Below are positions 1-7,029 of a DNA stretch of 36,993 bases, one piece after another (position 1 is the stretch's first letter; each line of letters begins with the position of its first letter). The notes below the pieces were generated by a model. The model had not been told where the DNA came from. It saw nothing but the letters and a program-made list of their open reading frames with translations, and searched no databases. The stretch comes from Thalassolituus sp. (GTDB lineage: Bacteria > Pseudomonadota > Gammaproteobacteria > Pseudomonadales > Oceanobacteraceae), in contig PDUK01000025.1 in assembly GCA_006212115.1 (NCBI GenBank), positions 1 through 36,993 of the forward strand. The letters are read 5' to 3'. Both the position numbers and the translations under genes were made by a program.

Positions 1-68
1 ATACCCGAAGGTATAATGGCAACCCGGGCTTCCCCAGGATAAATTTCCTTAGGTACACCAATCAGCAT
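1..68 (-). CDS. pntA: NAD(P) transhydrogenase subunit alpha, N-terminal fragment (partial)
   Basis: The first 22 codons of a minus-strand gene are visible before the window ends. They read MLIGVPKEIYPGEARVAIIP followed by SG, which matches the start of the alpha subunit of Re/Si-specific proton-translocating NAD(P) transhydrogenase (PntA). That protein opens with an alanine-dehydrogenase-like Rossmann domain. An AGGAG Shine-Dalgarno lies about 8 nt before the ATG, and an AT-rich leader precedes it. PntA works with PntB in the inner membrane to couple NADH/NADP hydride transfer to the proton gradient. Alanine dehydrogenase shares this N-terminal motif, so with so few residues the assignment is likely rather than certain. 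Confidence 0.7.
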   Translation of the reverse strand, partial: MLIGVPKEIYPGEARVAIIPSG

Positions 69-120
69 GGTTAATACTCCTGTTAATTTAAATTTAAAGT
101 CTGAAAGTTTTAAAACAAAC
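69..120 (-). promoter_or_regulatory. AT-rich leader and promoter region of pntA
   Basis: A very AT-rich stretch lies between the mqo terminator and the pntA start. It contains two short palindromes, TTTAAATTTAAA (87-98) and GTTTTAAAAC (107-116), then the AGGAG ribosome site. It is the only room for a pntA promoter because a terminator-like hairpin separates it from mqo. No confident -35/-10 pair was assigned. Confidence 0.4.
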
Positions 121-165
121 AAAAGCCACCTGCGGTCAGAACACTGACTGCATAAGCGGCTTTAA
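121..165 (-). terminator. Terminator-like hairpin downstream of mqo
   Basis: AAAGCC (122-127) pairs with GGCTTT (158-163). An inner stem, GGTCAG (134-139) with CTGAC (144-148), sits around a short AACA loop. On the minus strand the structure is followed by TTTTGTTTGTTTT, a U-rich tail suited to intrinsic termination of mqo. On the plus strand AATTTTTT follows, so it may work in both directions. Confidence 0.6.
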
Positions 166-202
166 TTTTTTGAATAGGTTTAGTAACTACATGAATCTAC
201 TA

Positions 203-1753
203 TCAGCCAGCGGAACGGCGTAGCTCCTCTCGTTCCTGGTGATCAGTATTCCCGGTAGTTTGCTTGGCAGAAGAAGCCTGCAAGCCAAGGGTGTCTAAAG
301 TGCGGTGACGAATTGTCTGAAGCAACGTAGCGTCTTCAACCAATGACTCACCGTAAGAAGGTACCAGAGTTTTCAATTTCGCTTTCCAGTCACCGTCCAT
401 ACGCATACGGAAACAGCGCTCCAATACTTCAATCATGGCCTTAGCAGCAACAGACGCACCCGGAGAAGCACCCAACAGTGCAGCCAGCGAGCCATCTTCT
501 GCGGCAACCAGCTCAGTACCAAATTCGAGCTTGCCGCGGCCATTTTCGTCTTTCTTAATAATCTGTACGCGCTGACCGGCGTGCGCAAGCGTCCAGTCTT
601 CTGCTTTGGCAGAAGGCAGGTATTGCTTCAATGTTGCAACACGGTCTTTATGTGACTGCATTACCTCGCTGATGAGGTAGCGGGTCAGGTCCATATTGTT
701 AAGGCCTACGTCGATCATGGGTTTCAGATTATTCGAGCGGACGGATTTTAACAGATCTAAACGTGATCCTGCCTTAAGAAATTGCGTCGTAAACCCGGCG
801 TAAGGGCCAAAAAGCAGGGCTGGCTTGCCATTAATAATGCGGGTATCGAGATGAGGGACGGACATAGGCGGCGCACCAATAGCGGCCTTACCGTAAACTT
901 TAGCGTGATGTTGCTTGATGACGTCTTCGTTCTGACACACCAACCACTGCCCGGAAACTGGGAAACCGCCGTAGCCCTTGCTTTCAGGAATATCTGATTT
1001 CTGCAGCAATGGTAACGCACCACCGCCCGCACCAAGGAATACAAAGTCAGAGTTCAGGGTTTCTTTCTTACCAGTCGACAGGTTTTTAACCGTCACCTGC
1101 CACTGACCAGCATCTACTTTCTTCAGAGCAGATACTTCGTGTCCGAGACGGAGTTCGAATCCGGACTGTTTTTCTAAGCTAGCAACCAGATTGCGTGTGA
1201 GAGAGCCAAAGTCGACGTCAGCACCATAAGCAACGCGTGTTGCGGCGACAGGCTCATCACCGGTGCGGTTGTTCATAACCAGCGGCATCCACTCTGTGAG
1301 AGTGTCGGCGTCTTCACTGTATTCGATGTCGGCAAACAGGTGGTGATCTTTCAGCTTTTCATAGCGTTTGCGCAGGAATTCAACATTATCCTGTCCCCAG
1401 ACGAAGCTGATGTGCGGCGTTGAGTTAATAAACTGATCAGGAGATGGCAGGTCGCCAGAATCCACAAGAGACGACCACAGCTGCTGCGAAATCTCGTAGT
1501 TGGCATTGATCGTCAGTGCACGCTCGATAGCCACATCGCCATCGGCACCTTGCGGGGTGTAGTTGAGTTCGCAGTATCCTGCGTGACCGGTACCGGCGTT
1601 ATTCCAGCCGTCAGTGCTTTCAGCAGCAATCTGATCCAAGCGCTCTACCATGAGAACATTCAACGAAGAATCCAGTTTCTTCAGTAACGTAGCCAGTGTG
1701 GTGCTCATTACGCCACTGCCCACGAGCAGTGCATCGACTTTATTCGTTGCCAT
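203..1753 (-). CDS. mqo: Malate:quinone oxidoreductase
   Basis: This is an FAD-dependent, membrane-associated enzyme that oxidises malate to oxaloacetate and passes electrons to quinone in the TCA cycle (Mqo family). The 516-residue product is close to the usual 490-550. It begins MATNKVDALLVGSGVMSTTL, a dinucleotide-binding motif of this family, followed by the characteristic DGWNNAGTGHAGYCELNYTP segment at about residues 48-67. The C-terminal region carries LLGASPGAS near the flavin site. The ATG is preceded by GGAG about 9 nt upstream. It appears monocistronic, with a hairpin downstream and a long AT-rich leader upstream. No truncation or missing core motif is visible. Confidence 0.95.
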   Translation of the reverse strand: MATNKVDALLVGSGVMSTTLATLLKKLDSSLNVLMVERLDQIAAESTDGWNNAGTGHAGYCELNYTPQGADGDVAIERALTINANYEISQQLWSSLVDSGDLPSPDQFINSTPHISFVWGQDNVEFLRKRYEKLKDHHLFADIEYSEDADTLTEWMPLVMNNRTGDEPVAATRVAYGADVDFGSLTRNLVASLEKQSGFELRLGHEVSALKKVDAGQWQVTVKNLSTGKKETLNSDFVFLGAGGGALPLLQKSDIPESKGYGGFPVSGQWLVCQNEDVIKQHHAKVYGKAAIGAPPMSVPHLDTRIINGKPALLFGPYAGFTTQFLKAGSRLDLLKSVRSNNLKPMIDVGLNNMDLTRYLISEVMQSHKDRVATLKQYLPSAKAEDWTLAHAGQRVQIIKKDENGRGKLEFGTELVAAEDGSLAALLGASPGASVAAKAMIEVLERCFRMRMDGDWKAKLKTLVPSYGESLVEDATLLQTIRHRTLDTLGLQASSAKQTTGNTDHQEREELRRSAG

Positions 1754-2050
1754 GTTGATTTCTCCAGTGCGCGAAGATCATATTGTCCGATTGGCGCGGG
1801 TGTGCGCCTTACTGTCTGGCTTGTGGCCTGAACAGTGATTCAGGGTAGTTGTCCTGATTTGTGCCTATAGTACAACGGATCGTAAATTACTGATCTGTAT
1901 ACTTTTTTATTATTAATATAAACAATACCTTATACATAAACGATTGAGGTCAAATCGGTGCTGCACGCCGCTCGCTGAAACAGCAGGCATAAAAAAAGCA
2001 GCCCGTAGGCTGCTTCCTGGTGCTGCGGCGATGGGCGCCTGCCTCTGGCA
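1754..2050. promoter_or_regulatory. Intergenic region holding the mqo promoter and the 109-residue gene's terminator
   Basis: About 300 bases without a gene. On the minus strand a possible mqo promoter is TTGTTT (1925-1920), an 18 bp spacer and TATACA (1901-1896), which would give a leader of roughly 140 nt. An inverted repeat, CCTGAA (1827-1832) with TTCAGG (1839-1844), lies within that leader and could be an operator or mRNA hairpin. The promoter call is by eye and tentative. Confidence 0.35.
1990..2016 (-). terminator. Intrinsic terminator of the 109-residue gene
   Basis: AAGCAGCC (1996-2003) and GGCTGCTT (2008-2015) form a perfect 8 bp stem with a 4 nt loop. On the minus strand a run of seven T follows directly. 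This is a textbook Rho-independent terminator 35 nt past the stop codon at 2051. Confidence 0.85.
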
Positions 2051-2380
2051 TCATGCCATTGGTGTAATGTTTTTAACGTTCTTCGCGGTAAAGAAGGCAA
2101 ACCCACCTTCTATGTCACCCACCTCTACACGGTTAGGTGCAAGTGGGGAGCTTTTTATGGCTGCAATGTACAAGCCTTTGCTCGCCACAAGGTTTTTTTC
2201 AACGTCGTTAAAGTGGGGCTGCGAGAAGGCAAACGTCTTGCGCTCGCAACCACGTTCCAGAGTCAGAATCAGCTGAGCATCTGCAAGGTCCGATGCGCGT
2301 GAAAAGTTAACGTAACTCACCTGATAGCTCTGATCGAATTCAAATAAGTACTGATCGAGTGTTTGTCGGCTGATGCTCAT
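2051..2380 (-). CDS. Hypothetical protein, 109 residues
   Basis: I do not recognise this family. It encodes a soluble-looking 109-residue protein (MSISRQTLDQYLFEFDQSYQ start) with no signal peptide, membrane segment or clear catalytic motif. Two cues support a real gene: the perfect intrinsic terminator just after it on the same strand, and an AGGT-type ribosome site before the ATG. It stands alone, with a 226 bp upstream gap that holds one TGTACA core (2411-2416), the same core found in the putative LitR boxes elsewhere in the window. That single match could be chance. Function is unknown. Confidence 0.7.
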   Translation of the reverse strand: MSISRQTLDQYLFEFDQSYQVSYVNFSRASDLADAQLILTLERGCERKTFAFSQPHFNDVEKNLVASKGLYIAAIKSSPLAPNRVEVGDIEGGFAFFTAKNVKNITPMA

Positions 2381-2607
2381 GATGCTTATTACCTGTAGCA
2401 GTTCTGTCTGTGTACAGTCTTAGGTTTAGCTGCCGCCATCGCCGATTTCCATCGCCAATAACAGAAAACTACACGAAAGCCGGAGGCGTCATTTTTCTGT
2501 GTTTTACTCAGGTTCGAAGGCAACAAATGGGAACCCAAAGGTAGGAATGCTACCAATGACAGGTGTCAATTATCCGTGCAGGTTCACACCCCGTTACGCG
2601 GCGCAGA

Positions 2608-3513
2608 TTACCATTCGTCGGCAATATGCCCTAATGCCTGGCGTAAATTGGGATAAACCCAGCTGAAGTCGTTGGCCATCAACACACCCGGCGATACTTT
2701 CTGACCTTCCAGAAGCAGTTCAGACATCTCCCCAAACAACAGACGAGCCACAAAGGCGGGCATGGGAAAAATAGCCGGCCTGCTCAATACAGAGGCCAAC
2801 GTACTGGTGAATTCGCTATTGGTAACCGGATACGGCGCGGTCATGTTGACCGGACCAGACAGTGTGCTTTGGGTAATGAAGTCGAGCGCTCTGACATAGT
2901 CATCGCGGTGTATCCAGGAAAGTACCTGATCACCGGAACCGATCACCCCGCCAAGGCCTGCATTGAAGGGAAGCCAAAGTCGCTTCAACATACCCCCATG
3001 CTCTCCTAACACGATCCCGGTTCGCAATATGACCAATCGCTCGGATCTTTCCTGCAATGGACGTATCGCCTGTTCCCAGTCGATACAGAGACTTGCGGCG
3101 AATCCAGCACCCGGGGCCGACTCTTCGGTAAATACCGGTGTGTCTCCCGGCACGCTGCCGTAATACCCTACAGCAGAACCACTGATCACCAATTCGGGAT
3201 GTTGATCCGTCTGTACAGCCCAACGAGCGAGACGTTCCGTCAGCGCAATGCGGCTATCCCGAAGTGCACTCTTGCGTTTTTCACTCCAGCGCTGATCGGC
3301 AATACCCTCGCCGGCCAGATTGACGACCCAGTCGACCTTGCGTTCGATATCACTGAACTCGCGAACAAAGGTCACATCAGGACCGAGCAACCGTTTACCA
3401 CGAACTGGATCACGACTTAAAACGGTAATCCTGTGACCAAGTGCCAACCAGTGTGGTACCAATGCAGTACCGATAAAGCCCGTACCTCCGGTAATCAGAA
3501 TGTGCTTTTTCAT
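2608..3513 (-). CDS. yfcH: TIGR01777 family epimerase-like protein (YfcH type)
   Basis: This is an NAD(P)-binding Rossmann protein of the extended SDR class. MKKHILITGGTGFIGTALVP at the N-terminus gives the GGTGFIG motif at residues 9-15. VISGSAVGYYG at about residues 109-119 is the family signature holding the YYG motif, and the last 50 residues resemble the DUF1731 tail. The 301-residue length matches E. coli YfcH (about 297). The substrate is unknown for the family. Related proteins often sit beside photolyase/cryptochrome clusters, which fits the neighbourhood, though the link is only positional here. AAGGAG lies 8 nt before the ATG. It follows the acyl-CoA dehydrogenase gene by 66 bp, with a strong hairpin between. 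Confidence 0.88.
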   Translation of the reverse strand: MKKHILITGGTGFIGTALVPHWLALGHRITVLSRDPVRGKRLLGPDVTFVREFSDIERKVDWVVNLAGEGIADQRWSEKRKSALRDSRIALTERLARWAVQTDQHPELVISGSAVGYYGSVPGDTPVFTEESAPGAGFAASLCIDWEQAIRPLQERSERLVILRTGIVLGEHGGMLKRLWLPFNAGLGGVIGSGDQVLSWIHRDDYVRALDFITQSTLSGPVNMTAPYPVTNSEFTSTLASVLSRPAIFPMPAFVARLLFGEMSELLLEGQKVSPGVLMANDFSWVYPNLRQALGHIADEW

Positions 3514-3535
3514 AATCCACGCTCCTTAACCACCA

Positions 3536-3555
3536 ACGCGGCCCGAGGGCCGCGT
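3536..3555 (-). terminator. GC-rich hairpin between the acyl-CoA dehydrogenase and yfcH genes
   Basis: ACGCGGCCC (3536-3544) and GGGCCGCGT (3547-3555) are perfectly complementary. With a realistic 4 nt loop the stem is about 8 bp. It lies 25 nt past the acyl-CoA dehydrogenase stop and just before the yfcH ribosome site. No T-run follows on the minus strand, so it may be an attenuator, an mRNA 3' stabiliser or a weak terminator. Confidence 0.45.
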
Positions 3556-3579
3556 GGTACGGGTTTCAACCTGGCTGAA

Positions 3580-5349
3580 TCAGAACTGCTCTGCAGTCAT
3601 GTTCATCAGGGTTTCTTTACCATTTTCGATTTCTGCCAGAAGAGACAGTGTCTGCGGCAGAATTTTCTGCATGTAGAACGCTGCCGTCTCTTTCTTAGAC
3701 GTATAGAAATCAGTTTCAGTCGAACCTTCGTCCAGAGCTTGCTGCGCTGTTGCTGCCATTCTACTCCAGAAGTAAGCAACTGCAGTCAGTGCAAACAAAC
3801 GCAGGTATGGCGTTGCAGCAGAACCAGCCTGTTCGCGGTCTGACATACCATTTTGCATCAGCCACATGGTAGCTTTCTGCAGGCGGCCTGTTGCAGCTTT
3901 AACATCGTCACCGAATGGAACACCACCTTCTGTTTTGAGGTAGCTATCCACCATAGCAAAGAAGCTCTTAACTGGACGGCCACCGGCCATTCCCAGTTTA
4001 CGACCCACAAGGTCGAGCGCCTGAATGCCGTTGGTGCCTTCGTAGATACGGGTGATACGAGAGTCACGCACGAACTGCTCGACTGGCCAGTCTTGAGTGA
4101 AGCCAGAACCGCCCATCAGCTGCAGGCCGTCGTTGGCACAGAAGAAGCCTTCGTCGGTCAGGAATGCCTTCACGATTGGGGTCAGCAGCTGCACCATGTC
4201 ATCGGCCTGCTGTCGCTCTTGTTCCGACTCAGCCTTGTGCGAGATATCCAGCTGCATCGCAGTGTAGTAAGCCAGAACACGACCGCCTTCAATGGTCGCT
4301 TTCTGACGCAGCAACATACGACGCACGTCTGGGTGCACAATAATTGGGTCGGCTGCTTTTTCAGGTGCCTGCGGGCCAGCCAGTGAACGGCTCTGCAAGC
4401 GTTCCTTAGCAAAGTCGCGAGATACCTGATATGCCGCCTCAGCGAGACCCAGGCCCTGCAAACCAACCATCAGGCGCGCGCTGTTCATCATGACGAACAT
4501 AGCTTGCAGGCCTTTGTGTGGTTCGCCAATCAACCAACCTTTGGCACCTTCAAAGTTCATTACGCAAGTGGCAGACGCCTTAATACCCATCTTGTGCTCG
4601 AGGCCACCACAGAACGCCGTGTTACGGCTGCCATCGTCGAGTACTTTTGGTACCAGGAAGAGAGAGATACCTTTCGAGCCACCGGGCGCATCCGGGAGTT
4701 TCGCCAGCACCAGGTGAATAATGTTATCCACCAGATCGTGCTCACCACCCGTAATCCAGATTTTATTACCAGTGACAGCGTAAGAACCATCCGCCTGTGG
4801 CTCAGCTTTTGTGCGAATCAGACCCAGGTCCGTACCGCACTGTGGTTCGGTCAGACACATGGTGCCCGTCCACTCGCCGCTCACCAGTTTTGGCAGGTAT
4901 TTTTCTTTCAGCTCGTCAGAACCGTAGCTGGTCAGGGCATTGACTGCACCGTGCGTCAGGCCCGGGTACATGCCCAGCGACAGGTTGGCTGAGCACACCA
5001 TTTCTTCTGCTAGTGTGTTCAGGGTGTGCGGTAAGCCCTGACCGCCGTATTCGACAGGACCAGCCAGAGCCGTCCAGCCCGCTTCAGCGAACTGGCGGTA
5101 TGCATCTGGGAAACCTTCTGGCGTCTTAACGGTTTTGGTTTCCGTATCGAAGTGACAGCCTTCGCGGTCGCCTGACGTGTTGATTGGAGCAAGTACGTTC
5201 TCAGCCAGCTTGGCGCCTTCGGTGAGCATCGCATCCATGATTTCTCGGGTGGCGTCTTCACAACCGGGAAGTTCTGGCAGTACTTTGTCACCATTAAGAA
5301 CTTCATACAGCGCAAACTGCATGTCACGGAGTGGTGCACGGTAGGTCAT
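3580..5349 (-). CDS. Acyl-CoA dehydrogenase (FadE/DmdC-like, about 590 residues)
   Basis: A flavoenzyme that introduces the 2,3 double bond into an acyl-CoA thioester, the first step of beta-oxidation. At 589 residues it belongs to the long subgroup with an extra C-terminal domain, which includes DmdC (methylmercaptopropionyl-CoA dehydrogenase) and Pseudomonas FadE enzymes. Visible motifs are MCLTEPQCGTDLG at the flavin/substrate site, KIWITGGEHDL, QLMGGSGFTQDWPVEQFVRD and RIYEGTNGIQALDLVGRK. The last holds the expected catalytic glutamate of YEGT. AGAGGA precedes the ATG. Its likely promoter has a TTGTAC -35 inside a TTGTACAA box shared with the divergent renalase-like gene, which hints at light or stress control. 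Chain-length specificity cannot be read from sequence. Confidence 0.9.
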   Translation of the reverse strand: MTYRAPLRDMQFALYEVLNGDKVLPELPGCEDATREIMDAMLTEGAKLAENVLAPINTSGDREGCHFDTETKTVKTPEGFPDAYRQFAEAGWTALAGPVEYGGQGLPHTLNTLAEEMVCSANLSLGMYPGLTHGAVNALTSYGSDELKEKYLPKLVSGEWTGTMCLTEPQCGTDLGLIRTKAEPQADGSYAVTGNKIWITGGEHDLVDNIIHLVLAKLPDAPGGSKGISLFLVPKVLDDGSRNTAFCGGLEHKMGIKASATCVMNFEGAKGWLIGEPHKGLQAMFVMMNSARLMVGLQGLGLAEAAYQVSRDFAKERLQSRSLAGPQAPEKAADPIIVHPDVRRMLLRQKATIEGGRVLAYYTAMQLDISHKAESEQERQQADDMVQLLTPIVKAFLTDEGFFCANDGLQLMGGSGFTQDWPVEQFVRDSRITRIYEGTNGIQALDLVGRKLGMAGGRPVKSFFAMVDSYLKTEGGVPFGDDVKAATGRLQKATMWLMQNGMSDREQAGSAATPYLRLFALTAVAYFWSRMAATAQQALDEGSTETDFYTSKKETAAFYMQKILPQTLSLLAEIENGKETLMNMTAEQF

Positions 5350-5508
5350 CGGTCTTTCCTCTGATTGAAAATAGTTATACGATCGTTATACACAAGACGT
5401 TAAATTTGTACAAGCGGTGAAATAACGACACAATAAGCGCAAAGGCGACGTCGATAAGCTGTACAACATCTACGCTGTACACGCTACGCATGCATGCAGA
5501 GGTCACAC
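5350..5508. promoter_or_regulatory. Divergent promoter with TTGTACAA/TGTACA boxes
   Basis: For the minus-strand dehydrogenase gene, TTGTAC (5413-5408) serves as -35, a 17 bp spacer follows, and TATAAC (5390-5385) is the -10, predicting a leader of about 28 nt. The -35 lies in a perfect TTGTACAA palindrome (5406-5413). Two more TGTACA cores lie at 5460-5465 and 5476-5481, closer to the renalase-like gene. A direct repeat, GTTATAC-GATC-GTTATAC (5374-5391), overlaps the -10 and could be an added operator. The boxes match those before the rudS-litR operon, so LitR is the inferred regulator. Confidence 0.55.
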
Positions 5509-6528
5509 ATGACACACAAAAATATTGCCATTATTGGTGCAGGGGTTGCTGGACTCACTGCACTGGAGCCACTCGTTTCAGCCGGGAATACAGTCACAGT
5601 TTTCGATAAGTCGCGAGGTTCAGGTGGACGTCTTGCAACTAAAAAGCTGAATGACTCCAGCTGGGATATGGGAGCGCAGTTCATGCGCGCTCATACCGCT
5701 GAGTTCACCGCGCAATTAAAAAAATGGCAAGCGCTTGGCTGGGTCGAACACTGGGATGTCACACCATGGGCGATTAACGGAACGCAGCGCACAGCCTCAC
5801 CGGATGACATCGATCGATATGTCGGCATGCCACGAATGACTGGCTTGAGCCGCAAGCTGCTGGAGCACGCTGATGAATTTGTTACTCAGGCACGCATCGC
5901 AGAGACCCAGTTCGACAGTGACACCCAACAATGGCTTCTGACCACTGAAGAAGGCGCCAGTTTTGGTCCATTCGATGAGGTGATCATTAACACGCCCCCG
6001 GAACAGGCACTGCCCCTCGTGCCCGAGGGCTCCCCGGTTCGTGCGCAGATAGAAGGTGTACATATGCTGCCATGCTGGACACTGCTGCTGGGATTTGATC
6101 ATCCGCTCGACTGTGTATTTGATGCAGCCTTCGTCAAATCAGGACCGATCAGTTGGATCGCCAGAAACAACAGTAAACCCGGCCGTGATGCCCGTGAGAC
6201 ATGGGTAATTCAGGCAAACCATGAGTGGAGCGAGCGCATGGTGGATGCTCCAAGAGATCAGGTTCAACAAGACCTGCTGGAAGCATTTCACACGGCTTGT
6301 GGTGATCACTCTAAAGCCGCTGATGTCTGGCTGCATCGTTGGCTATATTCGCTTCCGGCTGATGCACCGCTACTTGGCGCGCTTCGTGACGAGAAGCATA
6401 ATCTGACTGTCTGCGGCGACTGGTGCCACAAGCCATCTGTAGAGGGAGCCTGGTTGAGCGGCCGCTGTGCGGCACAGCACCTCACCGCTAAAACACCAGC
6501 ATCCGATCTTCAACAAATAACGGAGTAA
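5509..6528 (+). CDS. Renalase-like FAD-dependent oxidoreductase
   Basis: A 339-residue flavoprotein of the renalase/amine-oxidase group. The N-terminus MTHKNIAIIGAGVAGL holds the GxGxxG FAD motif. It is followed by VFDKSRGSGGRLATKK at about residues 32-47, a segment typical of bacterial renalase-like proteins. The C-terminus has VCGDWCHKPSVEGAWLSG, which closes the flavin site. Characterised bacterial renalases oxidise isomeric dihydro-NAD(P); whether this one does is inference. I chose the ATG at 5509 because AGAGG lies about 7 nt upstream and the FAD motif starts at once. The ATG at 5494 in the same frame has no ribosome site. A chelatase gene follows after 2 nt. The promoter region holds TGTACA boxes. 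Confidence 0.85.
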   Translation: MTHKNIAIIGAGVAGLTALEPLVSAGNTVTVFDKSRGSGGRLATKKLNDSSWDMGAQFMRAHTAEFTAQLKKWQALGWVEHWDVTPWAINGTQRTASPDDIDRYVGMPRMTGLSRKLLEHADEFVTQARIAETQFDSDTQQWLLTTEEGASFGPFDEVIINTPPEQALPLVPEGSPVRAQIEGVHMLPCWTLLLGFDHPLDCVFDAAFVKSGPISWIARNNSKPGRDARETWVIQANHEWSERMVDAPRDQVQQDLLEAFHTACGDHSKAADVWLHRWLYSLPADAPLLGALRDEKHNLTVCGDWCHKPSVEGAWLSGRCAAQHLTAKTPASDLQQITE

Positions 6529-6530
6529 GT

Positions 6531-6929
6531 ATGTCCAAGCAACAATCTGCCACTGTGTTACTCGCACACGGGAGCAGCGATCAAAACTGGCTTGCCCCCT
6601 TTTCAGATCTTCTGAGCGACATCCGCGATGGCCTCAACGGTGAGCGCGTCGAAATGTCTTACATGGAGCTTGCCGACCCCTCCATGGAGCACCAGATCAC
6701 TATGCTTGCAAGGGAAGGATTCACGCACATCGACGTGATGCCACTGTTCTTTGCTGCAGGGCGACACCTTCGTAAGGATGTGCCCGGACAAATCGATGCT
6801 TTACAGAACGCTCTCAAAGATGAGGGTTTACAAGTAAGTATCACTTTACACCCGCCTGTCGGACTCGAACCTGAAGTAACCGACGCATTGAGGCACATTG
6901 TTGTACGTCAGGTCAGTGCCAATTCGTAA
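6531..6929 (+). CDS. cbiX: CbiX-type sirohydrochlorin chelatase, short form
   Basis: A 132-residue single-domain CbiX(S)/SirB-like chelatase that inserts Co(II) or Fe(II) into sirohydrochlorin in cobalamin or siroheme synthesis. VLLAHGSSDQ holds the first conserved His (about H13), and PLFFAAGRHLRKDVPGQ holds the second (about H79) in the AGxHxxxD motif. The length is right for the short class. GGAG lies about 6 nt before the ATG, and the gene starts 2 nt after the renalase-like stop, so the two are cotranscribed. It is notable next to a regulator whose relatives (CarH, LitR class I) use adenosylcobalamin. The metal is not readable from sequence. Confidence 0.85.
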   Translation: MSKQQSATVLLAHGSSDQNWLAPFSDLLSDIRDGLNGERVEMSYMELADPSMEHQITMLAREGFTHIDVMPLFFAAGRHLRKDVPGQIDALQNALKDEGLQVSITLHPPVGLEPEVTDALRHIVVRQVSANS

Positions 6930-7029
6930 AGTTATACAAAATATGATTTTTTTGTACAAACTTTATTGACTTGTACAATGATCAAGGGCCAGAATAAACC
7001 TATACAAGAAACTCTCAGGAGTTGTACAA
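6930..7029 (+). promoter_or_regulatory. Promoter/operator of the rudS-litR-phrB operon with three TTGTACAA boxes
   Basis: Exact TTGTACAA palindromes lie at 6952-6959 (extended to TTTGTACAAA, 6951-6960), 6971-6978 and 7022-7029. Near copies TTATACAA (6932-6939) and CTATACAA (7000-7007) also occur. Two promoter readings are possible. In one, TTGACT (6966-6971) and CAGAAT (6990-6995) are separated by 18 bp. In the other, TTGTAC (6952-6957) and TACAAT (6974-6979) are separated by 16 bp, so both elements sit inside boxes. The third box fills the space between the AGGAG ribosome site (7017-7021) and the start codon. TGTACA is the core I recall for CarH/LitR operators. Regulation by the neighbouring MerR protein is an inference. 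Confidence 0.65.

Noticed and set aside
3853-4386. Long plus-strand reading frame opposite the acyl-CoA dehydrogenase gene
   Set aside because: It is an antisense shadow of a well-supported gene. It has no ribosome site and its product shows no recognisable motif.
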